A stretch of DNA of 64,000 nucleotides from assembly GCA_903901335.1 (NCBI GenBank), contig CAIUQR010000102.1, forward strand, positions 1-64,000. The letters are read 5' to 3'. The notes under the pieces were generated by a model that had not been told where the DNA came from, ran no database searches, and worked only from the letters and a program-made list of their open reading frames with translations. Positions 19,242 to 28,667 of this stretch are shown piece after piece. Positions within the stretch are counted from its first letter, which is position 1. Every line of letters begins with the position of its first letter. The stretch comes from an uncultured delta proteobacterium. GTDB lineage: Bacteria > Desulfobacterota > Desulfobulbia > Desulfobulbales > Desulfocapsaceae. The translations under genes and the position numbers were made by a program.

Positions 19242-21170
19242 ATGGAACTCACGTCACGAACCCCCTCAGGTCCCCTCGCAGAGAAATGGGATAATCACAG
19301 GTTTGCAAACAAGCTGGTCAATCCGGCCAACAGGAGAAAATACAAGATCATTGTCGTGGGCACAGGTCTTGCCGGAGCATCCGCCTCTGCAACCCTTGCC
19401 GAACAGGGCTATCAGGTCCATACCTTCTGCATCCAGGACAGCCCGAGGAGAGCCCACTCCATCGCCGCTCAGGGTGGCATCAATGCCGCAAAAAACTACC
19501 AGAACGATGGTGACTCGATCCACCGCCTTTTTTATGACACCATCAAAGGTGGTGATTTCCGGGCCAGGGAGGCAAATGTCTATCGCCTAGCCCAGGTCAG
19601 CAACAACATTATCGATCAATGTGTTGCCCAAGGTGTTCCCTTTGCCCGGGAATACGGCGGGACGCTGGCCAACCGCTCGTTTGGCGGCGCTCAGGTATCA
19701 CGGACATTTTACGCCAGAGGCCAGACCGGACAGCAGCTTCTCCTCGGGGCCTACAGCGCCCTCTCGCGCCAGATTCATAAAGGCGGGGTGAAAATGTACC
19801 CGAGGCGGGAGATGATGGACCTGGTGATTGTAGACGGCCGTGCCCGCGGCATTGTGACCCGTAACCTGATCAACGGCACCCTGGAGAATCATACCGCCGA
19901 TGCCGTGATCCTGGCCACCGGCGGATATGGGAATGCTTATTTTCTTTCTACAAATGCGATGGCCTCGAACGTCACGGCCTCCTGGCGGGCATATAAACAG
20001 GGGGCCGGGTTCGCAAACCCCTGTTTTGTCCAGATTCATCCGACCTGTATCCCTGTCCATGGCGATTACCAGTCGAAGCTGACACTGATGAGCGAGAGCC
20101 TGCGGAACGACGGCAGGGTCTGGGTGCCGCTTGCCGCAGGCGATAAACGGGCTCCATCCACGATTCCCGAAGCGGAACGGGACTACTTCCTGGAAAAGAA
20201 ATACCCAAGCTTCGGCAACCTTGTTCCGAGAGATGTGGCGTCCAGGAATGCCAAGGAACAATGCGATCAGGGCAAGGGTGTCGGCAGCACCGGACTTGCC
20301 GTCTATCTCGATTTTGGTGATGCCATCAAACGGGACAGCCAGGAGACGATCCTGAAAAAATACGGCAACCTGTTCCAGATGTATGAGAAGATCACCGCCG
20401 GCAATCCGCTCAATGAGCCGATGATGATCTATCCCGCGGTGCACTATACCATGGGCGGACTCTGGGTTGATTATGATCTGATGACCACCATCCCCGGTCT
20501 CTTTGCCCTGGGCGAGTGCAATTTTTCCGATCATGGCGCCAACCGCCTCGGAGCAAGCGCCTTGATGCAGGGTCTTGCCGATGGATATTTTGTCATCTCC
20601 ACATCCATTGCCCACTACATGGGCACCACCAAACTGGATGCTGTATCCATCACTGATCCGCATTTCCTTTCCATTCAGAAGAACGTCGGCGACCGGCTCC
20701 ATAGACTTTTACGCAACAGTAACGGCAGCCCGACAGGGAAGGTCACGGTCGACGAAATCCATAAAGAACTTGGCAAGTTGCTCTGGAATAATTGTGGAAT
20801 GGCCAGAAACAGACAAGGGCTCGAAGAGGCACTGGAAAAGATACCCGGAATCCGGGAAACCTTCTGGGATAAGGTCTATATTCCGGGTACCGGCAGTGAA
20901 CTGAACCAGTCGCTCGAGCGGGCGGGTCGTGTTGCCGATTTCCTGGAATTCGGCGAGATCATGGTTCGGGATGCCCTGACGCGGGAGGAATCCTGCGGCT
21001 GTCATCTTCGAGAGGAAAGCCAGACGGAAGAAAACGAGGCCAAACGCGATGATGCGAATTTCTCGCACGTTTCCGTCTGGGAATATAAGGGGGACGAGGA
21101 GACACCGGTGCTGCATAAAGAACCGCTCACCTTTGAATTTGTAACCCCAAGCCAGAGAAGTTATAAATAA
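19242..21170 (+). CDS. frdA: Fumarate reductase/succinate dehydrogenase flavoprotein subunit
   Basis: The protein has 642 residues. The FAD-binding N-terminus has [23 protein letters not shown] and the covalent flavin His in [20 protein letters not shown]. The substrate site region is visible as QIHPTCIP and the later [20 protein letters not shown]. The C-terminal helical domain is complete. It interconverts succinate and fumarate. The sequence is of the Bacillus/Desulfobacterota type that pairs with a single cytochrome b. With the carboxylase upstream it fits a succinate branch that either oxidises acetate or makes succinate/propionate. Confidence 0.95.
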   Translation: MELTSRTPSGPLAEKWDNHRFANKLVNPANRRKYKIIVVGTGLAGASASATLAEQGYQVHTFCIQDSPRRAHSIAAQGGINAAKNYQNDGDSIHRLFYDTIKGGDFRAREANVYRLAQVSNNIIDQCVAQGVPFAREYGGTLANRSFGGAQVSRTFYARGQTGQQLLLGAYSALSRQIHKGGVKMYPRREMMDLVIVDGRARGIVTRNLINGTLENHTADAVILATGGYGNAYFLSTNAMASNVTASWRAYKQGAGFANPCFVQIHPTCIPVHGDYQSKLTLMSESLRNDGRVWVPLAAGDKRAPSTIPEAERDYFLEKKYPSFGNLVPRDVASRNAKEQCDQGKGVGSTGLAVYLDFGDAIKRDSQETILKKYGNLFQMYEKITAGNPLNEPMMIYPAVHYTMGGLWVDYDLMTTIPGLFALGECNFSDHGANRLGASALMQGLADGYFVISTSIAHYMGTTKLDAVSITDPHFLSIQKNVGDRLHRLLRNSNGSPTGKVTVDEIHKELGKLLWNNCGMARNRQGLEEALEKIPGIRETFWDKVYIPGTGSELNQSLERAGRVADFLEFGEIMVRDALTREESCGCHLREESQTEENEAKRDDANFSHVSVWEYKGDEETPVLHKEPLTFEFVTPSQRSYK

Positions 21171-21221
21171 TTACCGGGATGTTGTTGATCGCAACTCAAA
21201 ACTCAAACTTCATAGATTATA

Positions 21222-21977
21222 ATGAGCACTATTGACCTCACCTTGCAGATCTGGCGGCAGAAGAACAGCGACTCCCTGGGAAACCTCCAGACATATACCT
21301 TAACCGGCATCTCAACGGACATGTCTTTCCTGGAAATGCTTGATGTTCTAAACGAAAAGCTCACCAAAGAAGGAAAGGATCCGGTGGCCTTCGACCATGA
21401 CTGCAGAGAAGGTATCTGCGGTATGTGCGGATCGGTCATAAACGGCATTGCCCATGGTCCGGAAAAAGAAACGACTCTGTGCCAGTTGCATATGAGAAAT
21501 TTTAAAACCGGCGATATCCTGGTTGTCGAACCCTTCAGATCCCGGGCCTTTCCGATCAGAAAGGATCTGATTGTCGACCGGTCGGCCTTTGACCGGATCA
21601 TTCAGTCCGGCGGCTATGTTTCGGTCAACACCGGCGGGACCCCGGACGGCAATGCCATCCCCATCCCTGCAGAAACAGCCGAACTGGCCATGGATGCCGC
21701 CGCCTGCATCGGCTGCGGGGCCTGTGTTGCGGCCTGTCCGAATGGTGCGGCAATGCTGTTCACCAGTGCCAAAATTTCCCAGCTCTGTCTCCTGCCGCAG
21801 GGAAAGGTGGAAAGGAAGGCACGTGCCCTTGCCATGGTCAAGATCATGGATGAAGAAGGTTTCGGCAACTGTTCCAACGAAAGGGAATGCGAGGCCGTCT
21901 GCCCGAAGGGAATCTCGATACGCAATATTGCCAGGATGAACCGTGAATTTATCGCTGCAGCACTTTTTGAAGGATAA
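21222..21977 (+). CDS. frdB: Fumarate reductase/succinate dehydrogenase iron-sulfur subunit
   Basis: The protein has 251 residues. The N-terminal plant-ferredoxin-like domain has a [2Fe-2S] site at [10 protein letters not shown] plus TLCQLHM. The C-terminal part binds the [4Fe-4S] cluster through [12 protein letters not shown] and the [3Fe-4S] cluster through [17 protein letters not shown]. It carries electrons between the flavin in FrdA and the haems in FrdC. It follows frdA by 51 bp. No fourth subunit gene follows, consistent with the one-anchor class. Confidence 0.95.
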   Translation: MSTIDLTLQIWRQKNSDSLGNLQTYTLTGISTDMSFLEMLDVLNEKLTKEGKDPVAFDHDCREGICGMCGSVINGIAHGPEKETTLCQLHMRNFKTGDILVVEPFRSRAFPIRKDLIVDRSAFDRIIQSGGYVSVNTGGTPDGNAIPIPAETAELAMDAAACIGCGACVAACPNGAAMLFTSAKISQLCLLPQGKVERKARALAMVKIMDEEGFGNCSNERECEAVCPKGISIRNIARMNREFIAAALFEG

Positions 21978-22164
21978 GCGTATCACAACCTTGTTCCGGG
22001 CTGGTTCTCCTGCCTGTTTGCAACACATTATTTCTGTGCATTCAGGCCAGGTTTTCCCTCTTGTTATTGACAGCTCGGGGTACTCTTCGGTCAATTATTC
22101 CCCCCCATCTCTTCTGCCAAATCTGCTATTAAATGGTTCCCTCACCTGAAAATTAACCAGCCGT

Positions 22165-23196
22165 ATGCATTTTCAAGTTGTAATTGTCGGGGCCGGTCCA
22201 GCCGGACTTTCCTGCGCAAAGGTTCTCTCCCAAAATGGCATCCGTACTCTCATTATTGATAAAAAAGCCAGAGTCGGCCCAAAGGTCTGTGCCGGAGGCC
22301 TGACGTGGAGTGGGTTGGCACGCCGGATCCCTGAAGGTCTGATCGAAAAATCGTTCCCTGTTCAAAATATCAAAACACCGTTTCAGAATATCTCCGTCCG
22401 ATCTCCTCATCCGATAATTGTCACTGTAAACAGGGAGAAACTTGGCCAACTGATGCTGGAACAGGCACTTGGCAGTGGCGCTGAAATTCTCACTTCAACA
22501 CGAGTCTGGAAAATCTCCGGTCATACCCTCGATCTCCAGCACATACAAAATCATCAGCAACAACAGGTACAGTTTGATAATCTGGTGGGCGCGGATGGTT
22601 CCAATTCCCTTATCAGGGGACATCTTTCCCTTCCCTCCACCAGGATAGGCATTGGCATTAACTACCAGATTCCAGGAGAAAATGACAAAATGGAATGGCA
22701 CCTGGACAGTTCGTTTTTCAGAAACGGTTATGGGTGGATATTCCCGCATCGAGGATCGCTTTCCGTTGGGGCCTATGTCGACAGATCGGTCATGAAGGCA
22801 CAGACCCTAAAAAACAATCTGATTCATTGGGCGGACGGCCTGGGGATAGATCTTAGAGATAAAAAATGCAGGGCTGAGTATATCAATTTCGACTATCGAG
22901 GCTGGGATTTCGGGCATATTTTTCTGGCAGGCGATGCGGCAGGTCTTGCCTCCGCCTTAACCGGAGAGGGCATCTATCCGGCCATTGTTTCCGGAGAGAT
23001 TGTGGCTCAAAAAATCATAGATCCGAAATGCGATCATTCCCGGATAAACAGACTCATACGAAAGCTGAAACTCCATGCCCGTATCGTGCATCTGACGGGG
23101 AAAAATCGTTTGGTCAATTCACTACTCCGCGAACTCGCAGTCTTCGGCTTGCGAATCGGAATCCTGGATTTTCGCCAACTGGAAATGGCTGATTGA
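22165..23196 (+). CDS. Geranylgeranyl reductase-family FAD-dependent oxidoreductase
   Basis: The protein has 343 residues. The N-terminal FAD motif reads VVIVGAGPAGLSCAKVL, then GPKVCAGGL, the CxxG element typical of geranylgeranyl-reductase-like enzymes. The second flavin motif is HIFLAGDAAGLASALTGEGIYPA. Family members reduce isoprenoid side chains or oxidise small substrates. The substrate here is unknown. It sits 107 bp before the AcsF-type gene on the same strand. Similar flavoproteins with CODH genes may simply be co-located, so no role in CO metabolism is claimed. Confidence 0.8.
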   Translation: MHFQVVIVGAGPAGLSCAKVLSQNGIRTLIIDKKARVGPKVCAGGLTWSGLARRIPEGLIEKSFPVQNIKTPFQNISVRSPHPIIVTVNREKLGQLMLEQALGSGAEILTSTRVWKISGHTLDLQHIQNHQQQQVQFDNLVGADGSNSLIRGHLSLPSTRIGIGINYQIPGENDKMEWHLDSSFFRNGYGWIFPHRGSLSVGAYVDRSVMKAQTLKNNLIHWADGLGIDLRDKKCRAEYINFDYRGWDFGHIFLAGDAAGLASALTGEGIYPAIVSGEIVAQKIIDPKCDHSRINRLIRKLKLHARIVHLTGKNRLVNSLLRELAVFGLRIGILDFRQLEMAD

Positions 23197-23303
23197 CCCT
23201 TGTTTTTTAGGCATCTGCGATAGTACTTTTTCCCGAGATGCTTATATGTTACTGTAACAGCATTTTTGAAGACTTGGTAATATTAACTGAAGATGGAGAT
23301 TTT

Positions 23304-24056
23304 ATGAGTAAAATTATAGCATTTGCAGGAAAGGGTGGGGTTGGAAAAACAACGGTTGCCACCTTGGTGGTACGTTATCTGACCTCTACAGGCAAATCAC
23401 CGGTGCTTGCCGTCGATGCAGATCCGAACAGTAACCTGGGTGAAACAATGGGGGTCAAAGTCACAACCACCGTTGGGGATATACGGGAGAATTTCATGAA
23501 AGATCCTCAGGGTGTCCCATCGGGTATGGATAAGACCATCTATATTGAATCCTTGATGAACCAGGCTATCATGGAAACCCCGAATTTTGATCTTCTGGTG
23601 ATGGGTAGACAGGAGGGGCATGGATGCTATTGCATGGTCAATAATATCCTCAACAGCTTTACCGATGATCTGGCTGCAAGCTACAAATATATGGTTGTCG
23701 ACAATGAAGCAGGGATGGAACACCTGAGCCGCAGGACCAGCGGCAAGGTGGATATGCTCTACCTTGTTACCGATTATTCTCTCCGTGGCCTGAGAGCGGT
23801 GGGACGAATCCACGGACTTCTTGAAGGGTTGAAGTTGTCGGTAAAAAAGATGGGCATTGTGGTAACGCGAGGCCCGGAAAAACTCAGCGATGTCTTTCTT
23901 GCTGAAGCAAAGGAGATCGGAATCCCTATCCTGGGGATTATCCCCGATGATCCGGCTCTCCTCGAATTTGACATGGAAAAAAGGTCCCTTCTTGAATTAC
24001 AGGATTCTTCTCCTTCGGTTGTTGCGGTGAATCGTCTTATGGAATCCAGTTGTTAA
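23304..24056 (+). CDS. AcsF/CooC-type nickel-insertion ATPase
   Basis: The protein has 250 residues. It is a deviant-Walker (SIMIBI/MinD) P-loop ATPase with AGKGGVGKTTVA, DADPNSNLG and the CxC metal site in GHGCYCMVN. The switch II region is VVDNEAGMEHLSRR. CooC/AcsF proteins bind nickel through the CxC of a dimer and load CODH or acetyl-CoA synthase. The HGCYC context resembles the ACS-linked branch, so this copy may serve AcsB, while the second (28668-29453) serves CooS. ATG 23304 (MSKIIAFAGKGG) is chosen over the longer frame starting at 23238. A strong hairpin follows. Confidence 0.87.
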   Translation: MSKIIAFAGKGGVGKTTVATLVVRYLTSTGKSPVLAVDADPNSNLGETMGVKVTTTVGDIRENFMKDPQGVPSGMDKTIYIESLMNQAIMETPNFDLLVMGRQEGHGCYCMVNNILNSFTDDLAASYKYMVVDNEAGMEHLSRRTSGKVDMLYLVTDYSLRGLRAVGRIHGLLEGLKLSVKKMGIVVTRGPEKLSDVFLAEAKEIGIPILGIIPDDPALLEFDMEKRSLLELQDSSPSVVAVNRLMESSC

Positions 24057-24072
24057 AAAACAAGGATATTTG

Positions 24073-24118
24073 CGGTGAACTGATTAAAAAGTTCCAACAT
24101 CTTTGTATCAGTTCACCG
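24073..24118 (+). terminator. Terminator after the AcsF/CooC-type gene
   Basis: CGGTGAACTGAT at 24073-24084 pairs perfectly with 24107-24118 (12-bp stem, 22-nt loop), followed by TCTTTATT. It begins 16 bp after the stop codon. Confidence 0.65.
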
Positions 24119-24298
24119 TCTTTATTCCGTATTTAAAACCCGTTACAGATATTCCAGGAAATTTTCTCAAAAAATTCCCCTTTGATCTATGTCAAGGCCT
24201 TCCTTTTACGATACCTGTATCCTGATAATAATTAATAGATGATCTGATTTTTGACTGGACGTTGTAGATTCTTAATCATTGATACGAGGGAGGCAGCT

Positions 24299-25039
24299 AT
24301 GAAATGCCCTGGGCAGGATATGCAGTATTGGAAATCAGAGGCCATTTATGAGGCAAAATGCCCCAAGTGCGATCATATGGTCGAGTTTTACAAAGACGAT
24401 ACAACCCGGAAATGCGGCAATTGCGGCCACCGTTTTGTTAATCCTAAACTGGACTTCGGTTGTGCCGCCTACTGCCAGTTCGCCGAACAATGTTTAGGAA
24501 CTCTTCCCGAAGAATTCGTTGCCCAGAAGGATAATCTGCTCAAAGACCGGGTGGCGGTTGAGGTAAAAAGGCATCTAAAAAACGATTTCAAGCAGATAAG
24601 TCGCGCAACCAGAATAGCACGCCATGCAGAAAGGATCGGCAAGAGCGAGGAGGGGAATCTGGCGATAATTCTCTGTTCCTCATATCTTCAAAATATAGGT
24701 TATTCCGAGGCATTACAAAAATACGGCAGTACAACCTTGGAATATGTGGGAAAAGCAGGCATTCCGATAGCTGAAGCTATTTTAAGCAAACTTGGAGCCA
24801 ACGAACAGTTGTCAAGTAAAGTCTTTGAAATTATAGCCCATCATCAGCATCCTACCCCTGAAGAGAGTAAAGAGTTTAATGTAGTCTATGATGCAAATCT
24901 GATCGCCAGCCTTGAAGAGGAACATAAGAACTCTCCACTAGAACATACACGGTTCATCGAGCTGATTGATTGTTTATTGCGCACCGACGGCGGACGCCAG
25001 GAGGCGAGAGATACTTTTAAAAAGATGGGAGTACTCTAA
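24299..25039 (+). CDS. Zinc-ribbon HD-fold protein lacking the HD dyad
   Basis: The protein has 246 residues. The N-terminal zinc ribbon has CPKC (21-24) and CGNC (39-42) with an extra CPG at 3-5, then a Cys cluster at 55, 59 and 65. The C-terminal HD-domain fold spans about 85-215: ARHAER (His109), SYLQNIG (129-134), AHHQHP (180-185) and YDANLIASLEE. In catalytic relatives the middle motif reads LLHDIG; here His and Asp are replaced by Gln131 and Asn132, so the metal-dependent phosphohydrolase activity is probably lost although the other motifs remain. HD proteins of this type are often beside CODH genes. ATG 24299 follows GAGGGAGG. Confidence 0.75.
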   Translation: MKCPGQDMQYWKSEAIYEAKCPKCDHMVEFYKDDTTRKCGNCGHRFVNPKLDFGCAAYCQFAEQCLGTLPEEFVAQKDNLLKDRVAVEVKRHLKNDFKQISRATRIARHAERIGKSEEGNLAIILCSSYLQNIGYSEALQKYGSTTLEYVGKAGIPIAEAILSKLGANEQLSSKVFEIIAHHQHPTPEESKEFNVVYDANLIASLEEEHKNSPLEHTRFIELIDCLLRTDGGRQEARDTFKKMGVL

Positions 25040-25077
25040 CTTTTTGTGGGTAAAAACGTCTTGCATCGCAACAGAAA

Positions 25078-25135
25078 GCCAATATGGGGATCCTTCAGAC
25101 CGCACTTACGTCGCAATCCCTGGCCCCATATTGGC
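25078..25135 (+). terminator. Terminator after the HD-fold gene
   Basis: GCCAATATGGGG (25078-25089) pairs perfectly with 25124-25135, giving a 12-bp stem with a long 34-nt loop, followed by GTCATTTTTATTT. It lies between the convergent HD gene and the small zinc-ribbon gene. Confidence 0.6.
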
Positions 25136-25172
25136 GTCATTTTTATTTACTCAAACCAGACAGATGCTTTAC

Positions 25173-25343
25173 CTAACATTTTTTTGTCTCTATAGAGGCG
25201 CCGCAAGCTGCACATTTTATTGTTTTCCCTAATTCGTCAGCAAAAATCTCCATTTCTTTGCCGCACGCAGGGCACTTAACCTTGACTTCAGCTAGAGTCT
25301 TGTTCGCTTCAAATCCTGGACAATGTTGTTTTTGCTCTGTCAT
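25173..25343 (-). CDS. 56-residue zinc-ribbon protein
   Basis: This short frame encodes MTEQKQHCPGFEANK... ending in KKC. It has CPAC (24-27) and CAAC (43-46), spaced as in a zinc ribbon, plus an earlier CPG (8-10) and a terminal Cys56. AAGGAG precedes ATG 25343. The CPG, CPxC and CxxCG pattern and spacing match the N-terminus of the HD-fold protein encoded just across the terminator, so the two are likely related. Function is unknown. It is the last gene of the cooS-side minus-strand group. Confidence 0.7.
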   Translation of the reverse strand: MTEQKQHCPGFEANKTLAEVKVKCPACGKEMEIFADELGKTIKCAACGASIETKKC

Positions 25344-25442
25344 AATCTGCTCCTTCTTGTTTTTTTGGGTTAACGTACAAAAGCCTTCAACAATATTTTC
25401 AAATACATTGTATGATTGTTAATAGTATTCCCTACTATCTCA

Positions 25443-25619
25443 CTATGAGTCTATCCTCTTTCCGCCCTTTTTATCAATAAAAAAAATAATACAGGAAGTG
25501 CGATACTTGCAGTATATATCAACATCACCGCATTTGATACACCTCTCGCACAAATAGTACTCATGCTTTATACAAAAATATCCCGATTCTACGTCAGGAT
25601 GATTTTTACAATGCCCCAT
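25443..25619 (-). CDS. 58-residue Cys/His-rich protein (B-box-like zinc finger)
   Basis: This short frame has C-x-x-H-P near the start (Cys4, His7), CIKH (16-19), LCERCIKC (23-30), YCKYRTSC (36-43) and a hydrophobic IIFFI. The Cys/His spacing resembles a B-box zinc finger followed by a CK-x-R-x-x-C element. GGAGG lies 12 bases before ATG 25619. I do not recognise an established family name. It lies between an unknown gene downstream of cooS and the 56-residue zinc-ribbon gene, so it may belong to CODH biogenesis or regulation. Confidence 0.65.
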   Translation of the reverse strand: MGHCKNHPDVESGYFCIKHEYYLCERCIKCGDVDIYCKYRTSCIIFFIDKKGGKRIDS

Positions 25620-25802
25620 TTAAAAACACCCTCCTCAACACCATCCCTTTCTGTTAAAAGATTACCCAAACCATGTTAAAAAATTAAGGAATTGCTCTAA
25701 ACAAGGGAAGGGGAATACTCTTTCCGTCATTGATTTAGAAATTATCAAGTCTTTGGCAAAAAAACAACAGATTGTAAATGAGCCTGAACAAAGAACAGGT
25801 TT

Positions 25803-26207
25803 CTATTCTGCTAACTCTTTTTTTATCAGATTGATTTCATTGGCAAGCGGCTTCCTTTTCCTTGTAAGGTAAAATGGATTGCCGCCGACTGTACCGCATT
25901 TTTCAAAGGTGACGATTTGAAAGGCATCAGCCCCCTTCTGCAATTGCTCGGTCCATAATACTTTGTCCATATGCAGCGAAAAATCGCTGCATATTCTTTT
26001 GGCGAATTTCTCCGGATGTTCTGAAATTGAATATCCGGCCCCAGTATTGGTATAGATACAGAGGAAGGGTTTCAAAAAAGTTACCCCTCCTCTCCCTTCA
26101 GTCAAGTCAACTATCTTGAGATCGTAGGCGCCGGGAAACCAGGCAATCGGCTCCCTCTGATCGTTTTTCTTGCCATCCCAGCTATATCTTCCTTTAAAAA
26201 TAGCCAT
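25803..26207 (-). CDS. Uncharacterised 134-residue protein downstream of cooS
   Basis: I do not recognise this protein. It begins MAIFKGRYSWDG, has an aromatic segment AWFPGAYDLKIVDL, and ends with a charged helix (LANEINLIKKELAE). There are three Cys but no metal motif, no membrane segment and no signal peptide. ATG 26207 is preceded by GGGAG at seven bases; ATG 26213 is also in frame, and the longer frame to 26414 would overlap cooS antiparallel homology and is unlikely. It follows cooS by about 125 bp on the same strand and could be co-expressed with it. Confidence 0.55.
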   Translation of the reverse strand: MAIFKGRYSWDGKKNDQREPIAWFPGAYDLKIVDLTEGRGGVTFLKPFLCIYTNTGAGYSISEHPEKFAKRICSDFSLHMDKVLWTEQLQKGADAFQIVTFEKCGTVGGNPFYLTRKRKPLANEINLIKKELAE

Positions 26208-26331
26208 GGTCATCTCCCTGGTCACCTGAAAGGTGTTTTCAGATGAGAGTTTGTAATACAATTTCTCTTTAAAAAAATATAACCATTTTTTGCTCTTCCT
26301 GAAACAACCAGGAAGAGCAAAAAAGAAGAAA

Positions 26332-28281
26332 TCAGAGTTCTCTTCTATCCTCCATACCAACCAGAACACGTTCACGTGCCTTGTTGATGCCAAGCGCTTC
26401 ACGTTTCTTATCAATATGGGCGATCATGAGTCTTGCCATCTCTCGGGGATCGTCGGCAAAACCCCATTTCCCGAAGTCTTTTCCTTCCAGTTCTTCGAAG
26501 AGATGCTTCTGGAACTTCGTCCCCTGGACTATCGGGAAGGTATGGCCGAAGACGGTATATACACCGGATGCCACAAAGTATTGTCCAATGGCAATGGCCT
26601 TTTCACTCATCCATTCAGGTGCACATCCGGCAGCAGGAAGATCGGCGATGGAATTCCCCAGCCCGCCGGTACGTACCATTTCAGATGCGGCAATCAGAAT
26701 TCGGCTGTTATCAACACACGATCCAAGGCCTAGTACCGGTGGCATGCCGACTGTTTCACAGACCTCTGCAAGTCCCGGACCGGCAAGTGCCGCAGCCCCT
26801 GGAACTGTGAGTCCTGCTTTTGCCAGGGCAACCTGGGAACAACCGGTCTGCAGGACAAGGACGTCATTTCTAATGAGTTCTTTTACCAGTTCCACATGAG
26901 AGAAGTCCTGCTTTGAGCGCGGGTTGGTGCAGCCGACAACGCCTGCTACACCTCGAATCCGCCCGTTGATGATATTTTCATTGAGTGGTGTATAGCTTCC
27001 GCGGAACGATCCTCCAAGCATATAATTAATATACTCATAGGAAAAACCATGAACACCCGTAGATACATTTCGAGGAATTTGAACAGGCATTTTCCTGGTC
27101 TTGAACCTTGTAATACCTTTAATGATAATCTCTTCCGTACATTTTAAAGGCTCATGTTCATCCAACGCAATATGGGTGGCGCCCTCTATTTTGGCCCGGT
27201 AATTTGTGGTAATAAAGGGGGTATCATAACATTGCGCGACCTTGAAAAGATCCTGTTTGATACACTGGATATCAACACACATCACATCAACCGCGCCGGT
27301 TACCAGAACAGCTTCTGTTGACGAGAAATTTCCAGCATGGGGTATTCCATGTCGTGAGAGGACCTCAAGCCCAGAACAGCACATCCCAACGAGATTAATC
27401 CCTTTTGCCCCGGCATCCGTAGCAAACTTGACAATTGACGGATCAGCCGCAGAGATCATCATTGCCTCAAGGAGGAGAGGCTCATGCCCGTGCACGATAA
27501 CATTGACATGATCTTCCTTGAGGACGCCCATATCAAATTTGACCTCAACAGGAGATGGGGTACCAAAAAGGATATCGGAGATATCGGTAGAAACCATCGA
27601 TCCTCCCCAGCCGTCCGCCAGGGCGGTACGTGAAATCTGTTTAGTCAGATTTTCATAATCCTGATCCACGCCCATCGCCGTTCTGTGCATCAATTCCATT
27701 ATTTCCCGCATCGCACCTCTCGGCACTATGCCTTCTTTACGCCATGATTCGAGGGTCTTTTCCGGAACTCTCTTCATCATCGGAATTTCACCATCAATCT
27801 GTGTATAGGTCAGCTCGAGTTCACGATAGAGGTCAAGAGCCACCTCCTTCAATTCGCGTCCTTCTGTTTTAATATCAAGTGATTTCGCTATCTCATAAAG
27901 TTTTAATGGATCTTTAATCTTGAAATCCTTTACCTTCCCTTCAATGACAGCTTTGAATTGCTCCAGCATCGCCATACCATGATCGGTGTGAGCCGCTGTG
28001 CCGGCAGCCACCATTCTCCCGAAATTTCTGGACATGATGGTGTCGATCGTTGCCCCACATACTCCTACCCGATCATAGGGACTATTGCTGTTCATTCGAC
28101 ATGGTCCCATGGCACAATGCTTACAACAGGCAGAGAGTACGCCAATAGGGCAAGCTTTCATTTCGCTGGCCCGGTCAAAGAGGAGCTCAACTCCATCTTT
28201 TCGGGCCTTTGTGATCATCTGCGCCGTCGAATCACATATCGTAAGATCTTCGACTTTCATTAATTCTTTAATCTTTGCCAT
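26332..28281 (-). CDS. cooS: Ni-carbon monoxide dehydrogenase, monofunctional
   Basis: The protein has 649 residues, the usual CooS length. It oxidises CO to CO2 or the reverse. The N-terminal [4Fe-4S] ligands are in CPIGVLSACCKHCAMGPC and GVCGAT. The Ni-Fe-S C-cluster ligands appear in order: His in VHGHEP, and Cys in GMCCSG, CVDIQC, VVGCTNP, LQTGCSQ and GSCVDNS. GGAGG lies four bases before the ATG. It is not adjacent to acsB but has its own CooC upstream. It is distinct from the CODH subunit encoded at 34720-36753. No CooF or hydrogenase gene is near, so its electron partner is elsewhere. Confidence 0.95.
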   Translation of the reverse strand: MAKIKELMKVEDLTICDSTAQMITKARKDGVELLFDRASEMKACPIGVLSACCKHCAMGPCRMNSNSPYDRVGVCGATIDTIMSRNFGRMVAAGTAAHTDHGMAMLEQFKAVIEGKVKDFKIKDPLKLYEIAKSLDIKTEGRELKEVALDLYRELELTYTQIDGEIPMMKRVPEKTLESWRKEGIVPRGAMREIMELMHRTAMGVDQDYENLTKQISRTALADGWGGSMVSTDISDILFGTPSPVEVKFDMGVLKEDHVNVIVHGHEPLLLEAMMISAADPSIVKFATDAGAKGINLVGMCCSGLEVLSRHGIPHAGNFSSTEAVLVTGAVDVMCVDIQCIKQDLFKVAQCYDTPFITTNYRAKIEGATHIALDEHEPLKCTEEIIIKGITRFKTRKMPVQIPRNVSTGVHGFSYEYINYMLGGSFRGSYTPLNENIINGRIRGVAGVVGCTNPRSKQDFSHVELVKELIRNDVLVLQTGCSQVALAKAGLTVPGAAALAGPGLAEVCETVGMPPVLGLGSCVDNSRILIAASEMVRTGGLGNSIADLPAAGCAPEWMSEKAIAIGQYFVASGVYTVFGHTFPIVQGTKFQKHLFEELEGKDFGKWGFADDPREMARLMIAHIDKKREALGINKARERVLVGMEDRREL

Positions 28282-28667
28282 GATGCCTCCAAGAGCTGGT
28301 AGGAAATCCGCATGTTCTGCGTATCCACCAATGAAATGGGCAGAGAACAGATTTTTTCAAATATGTTCTCCAGTTATCAAAGCGATGATCACAGCACAAC
28401 TTGACAGGAAAACCACCGGGATCATCCACCTTACCGTCTTCCTCAGTTATGAAGCGGTGTGTTTATTGTTAATAAATATTATTATCAGATACTACAAATG
28501 TCAAGTCAAGTACTTCAGGTTTGTCGAGGAGGCTAGGCGGTTAAAGAAGTCGCACGGGGACATGACCAGAGGGTAAGACGAATATAGACTCGATAGTGCA
28601 AGAGTACTTTTCTAAAAAAAAGTTCTTGCACTATCAAAGAAGGAGATGGGGCGTGTATTTCAGTTCT
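28282..28667. other. Intergenic region between cooC and cooS with an inverted repeat
   Basis: About 386 bp without a gene. The part nearest cooS should hold its promoter; an AT-rich stretch lies around 28450-28500. Near the cooC end, GATAGTGCAAGA (28592-28603) and TCTTGCACTATC (28624-28635) form a perfect 12-bp stem with a 20-nt loop that contains an eight-A run. There is no T-run after the stem in either direction, so it is not a typical terminator. Confidence 0.5.

Noticed and set aside
22067-22095. TTGACA box before the geranylgeranyl-reductase-like gene
   Set aside because: No acceptable -10 hexamer at 16-18 bp spacing.
28592-28635. Inverted repeat after cooC considered as a rho-independent terminator
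   Set aside because: The T/A run is in the loop and no T-run follows the stem on either strand.
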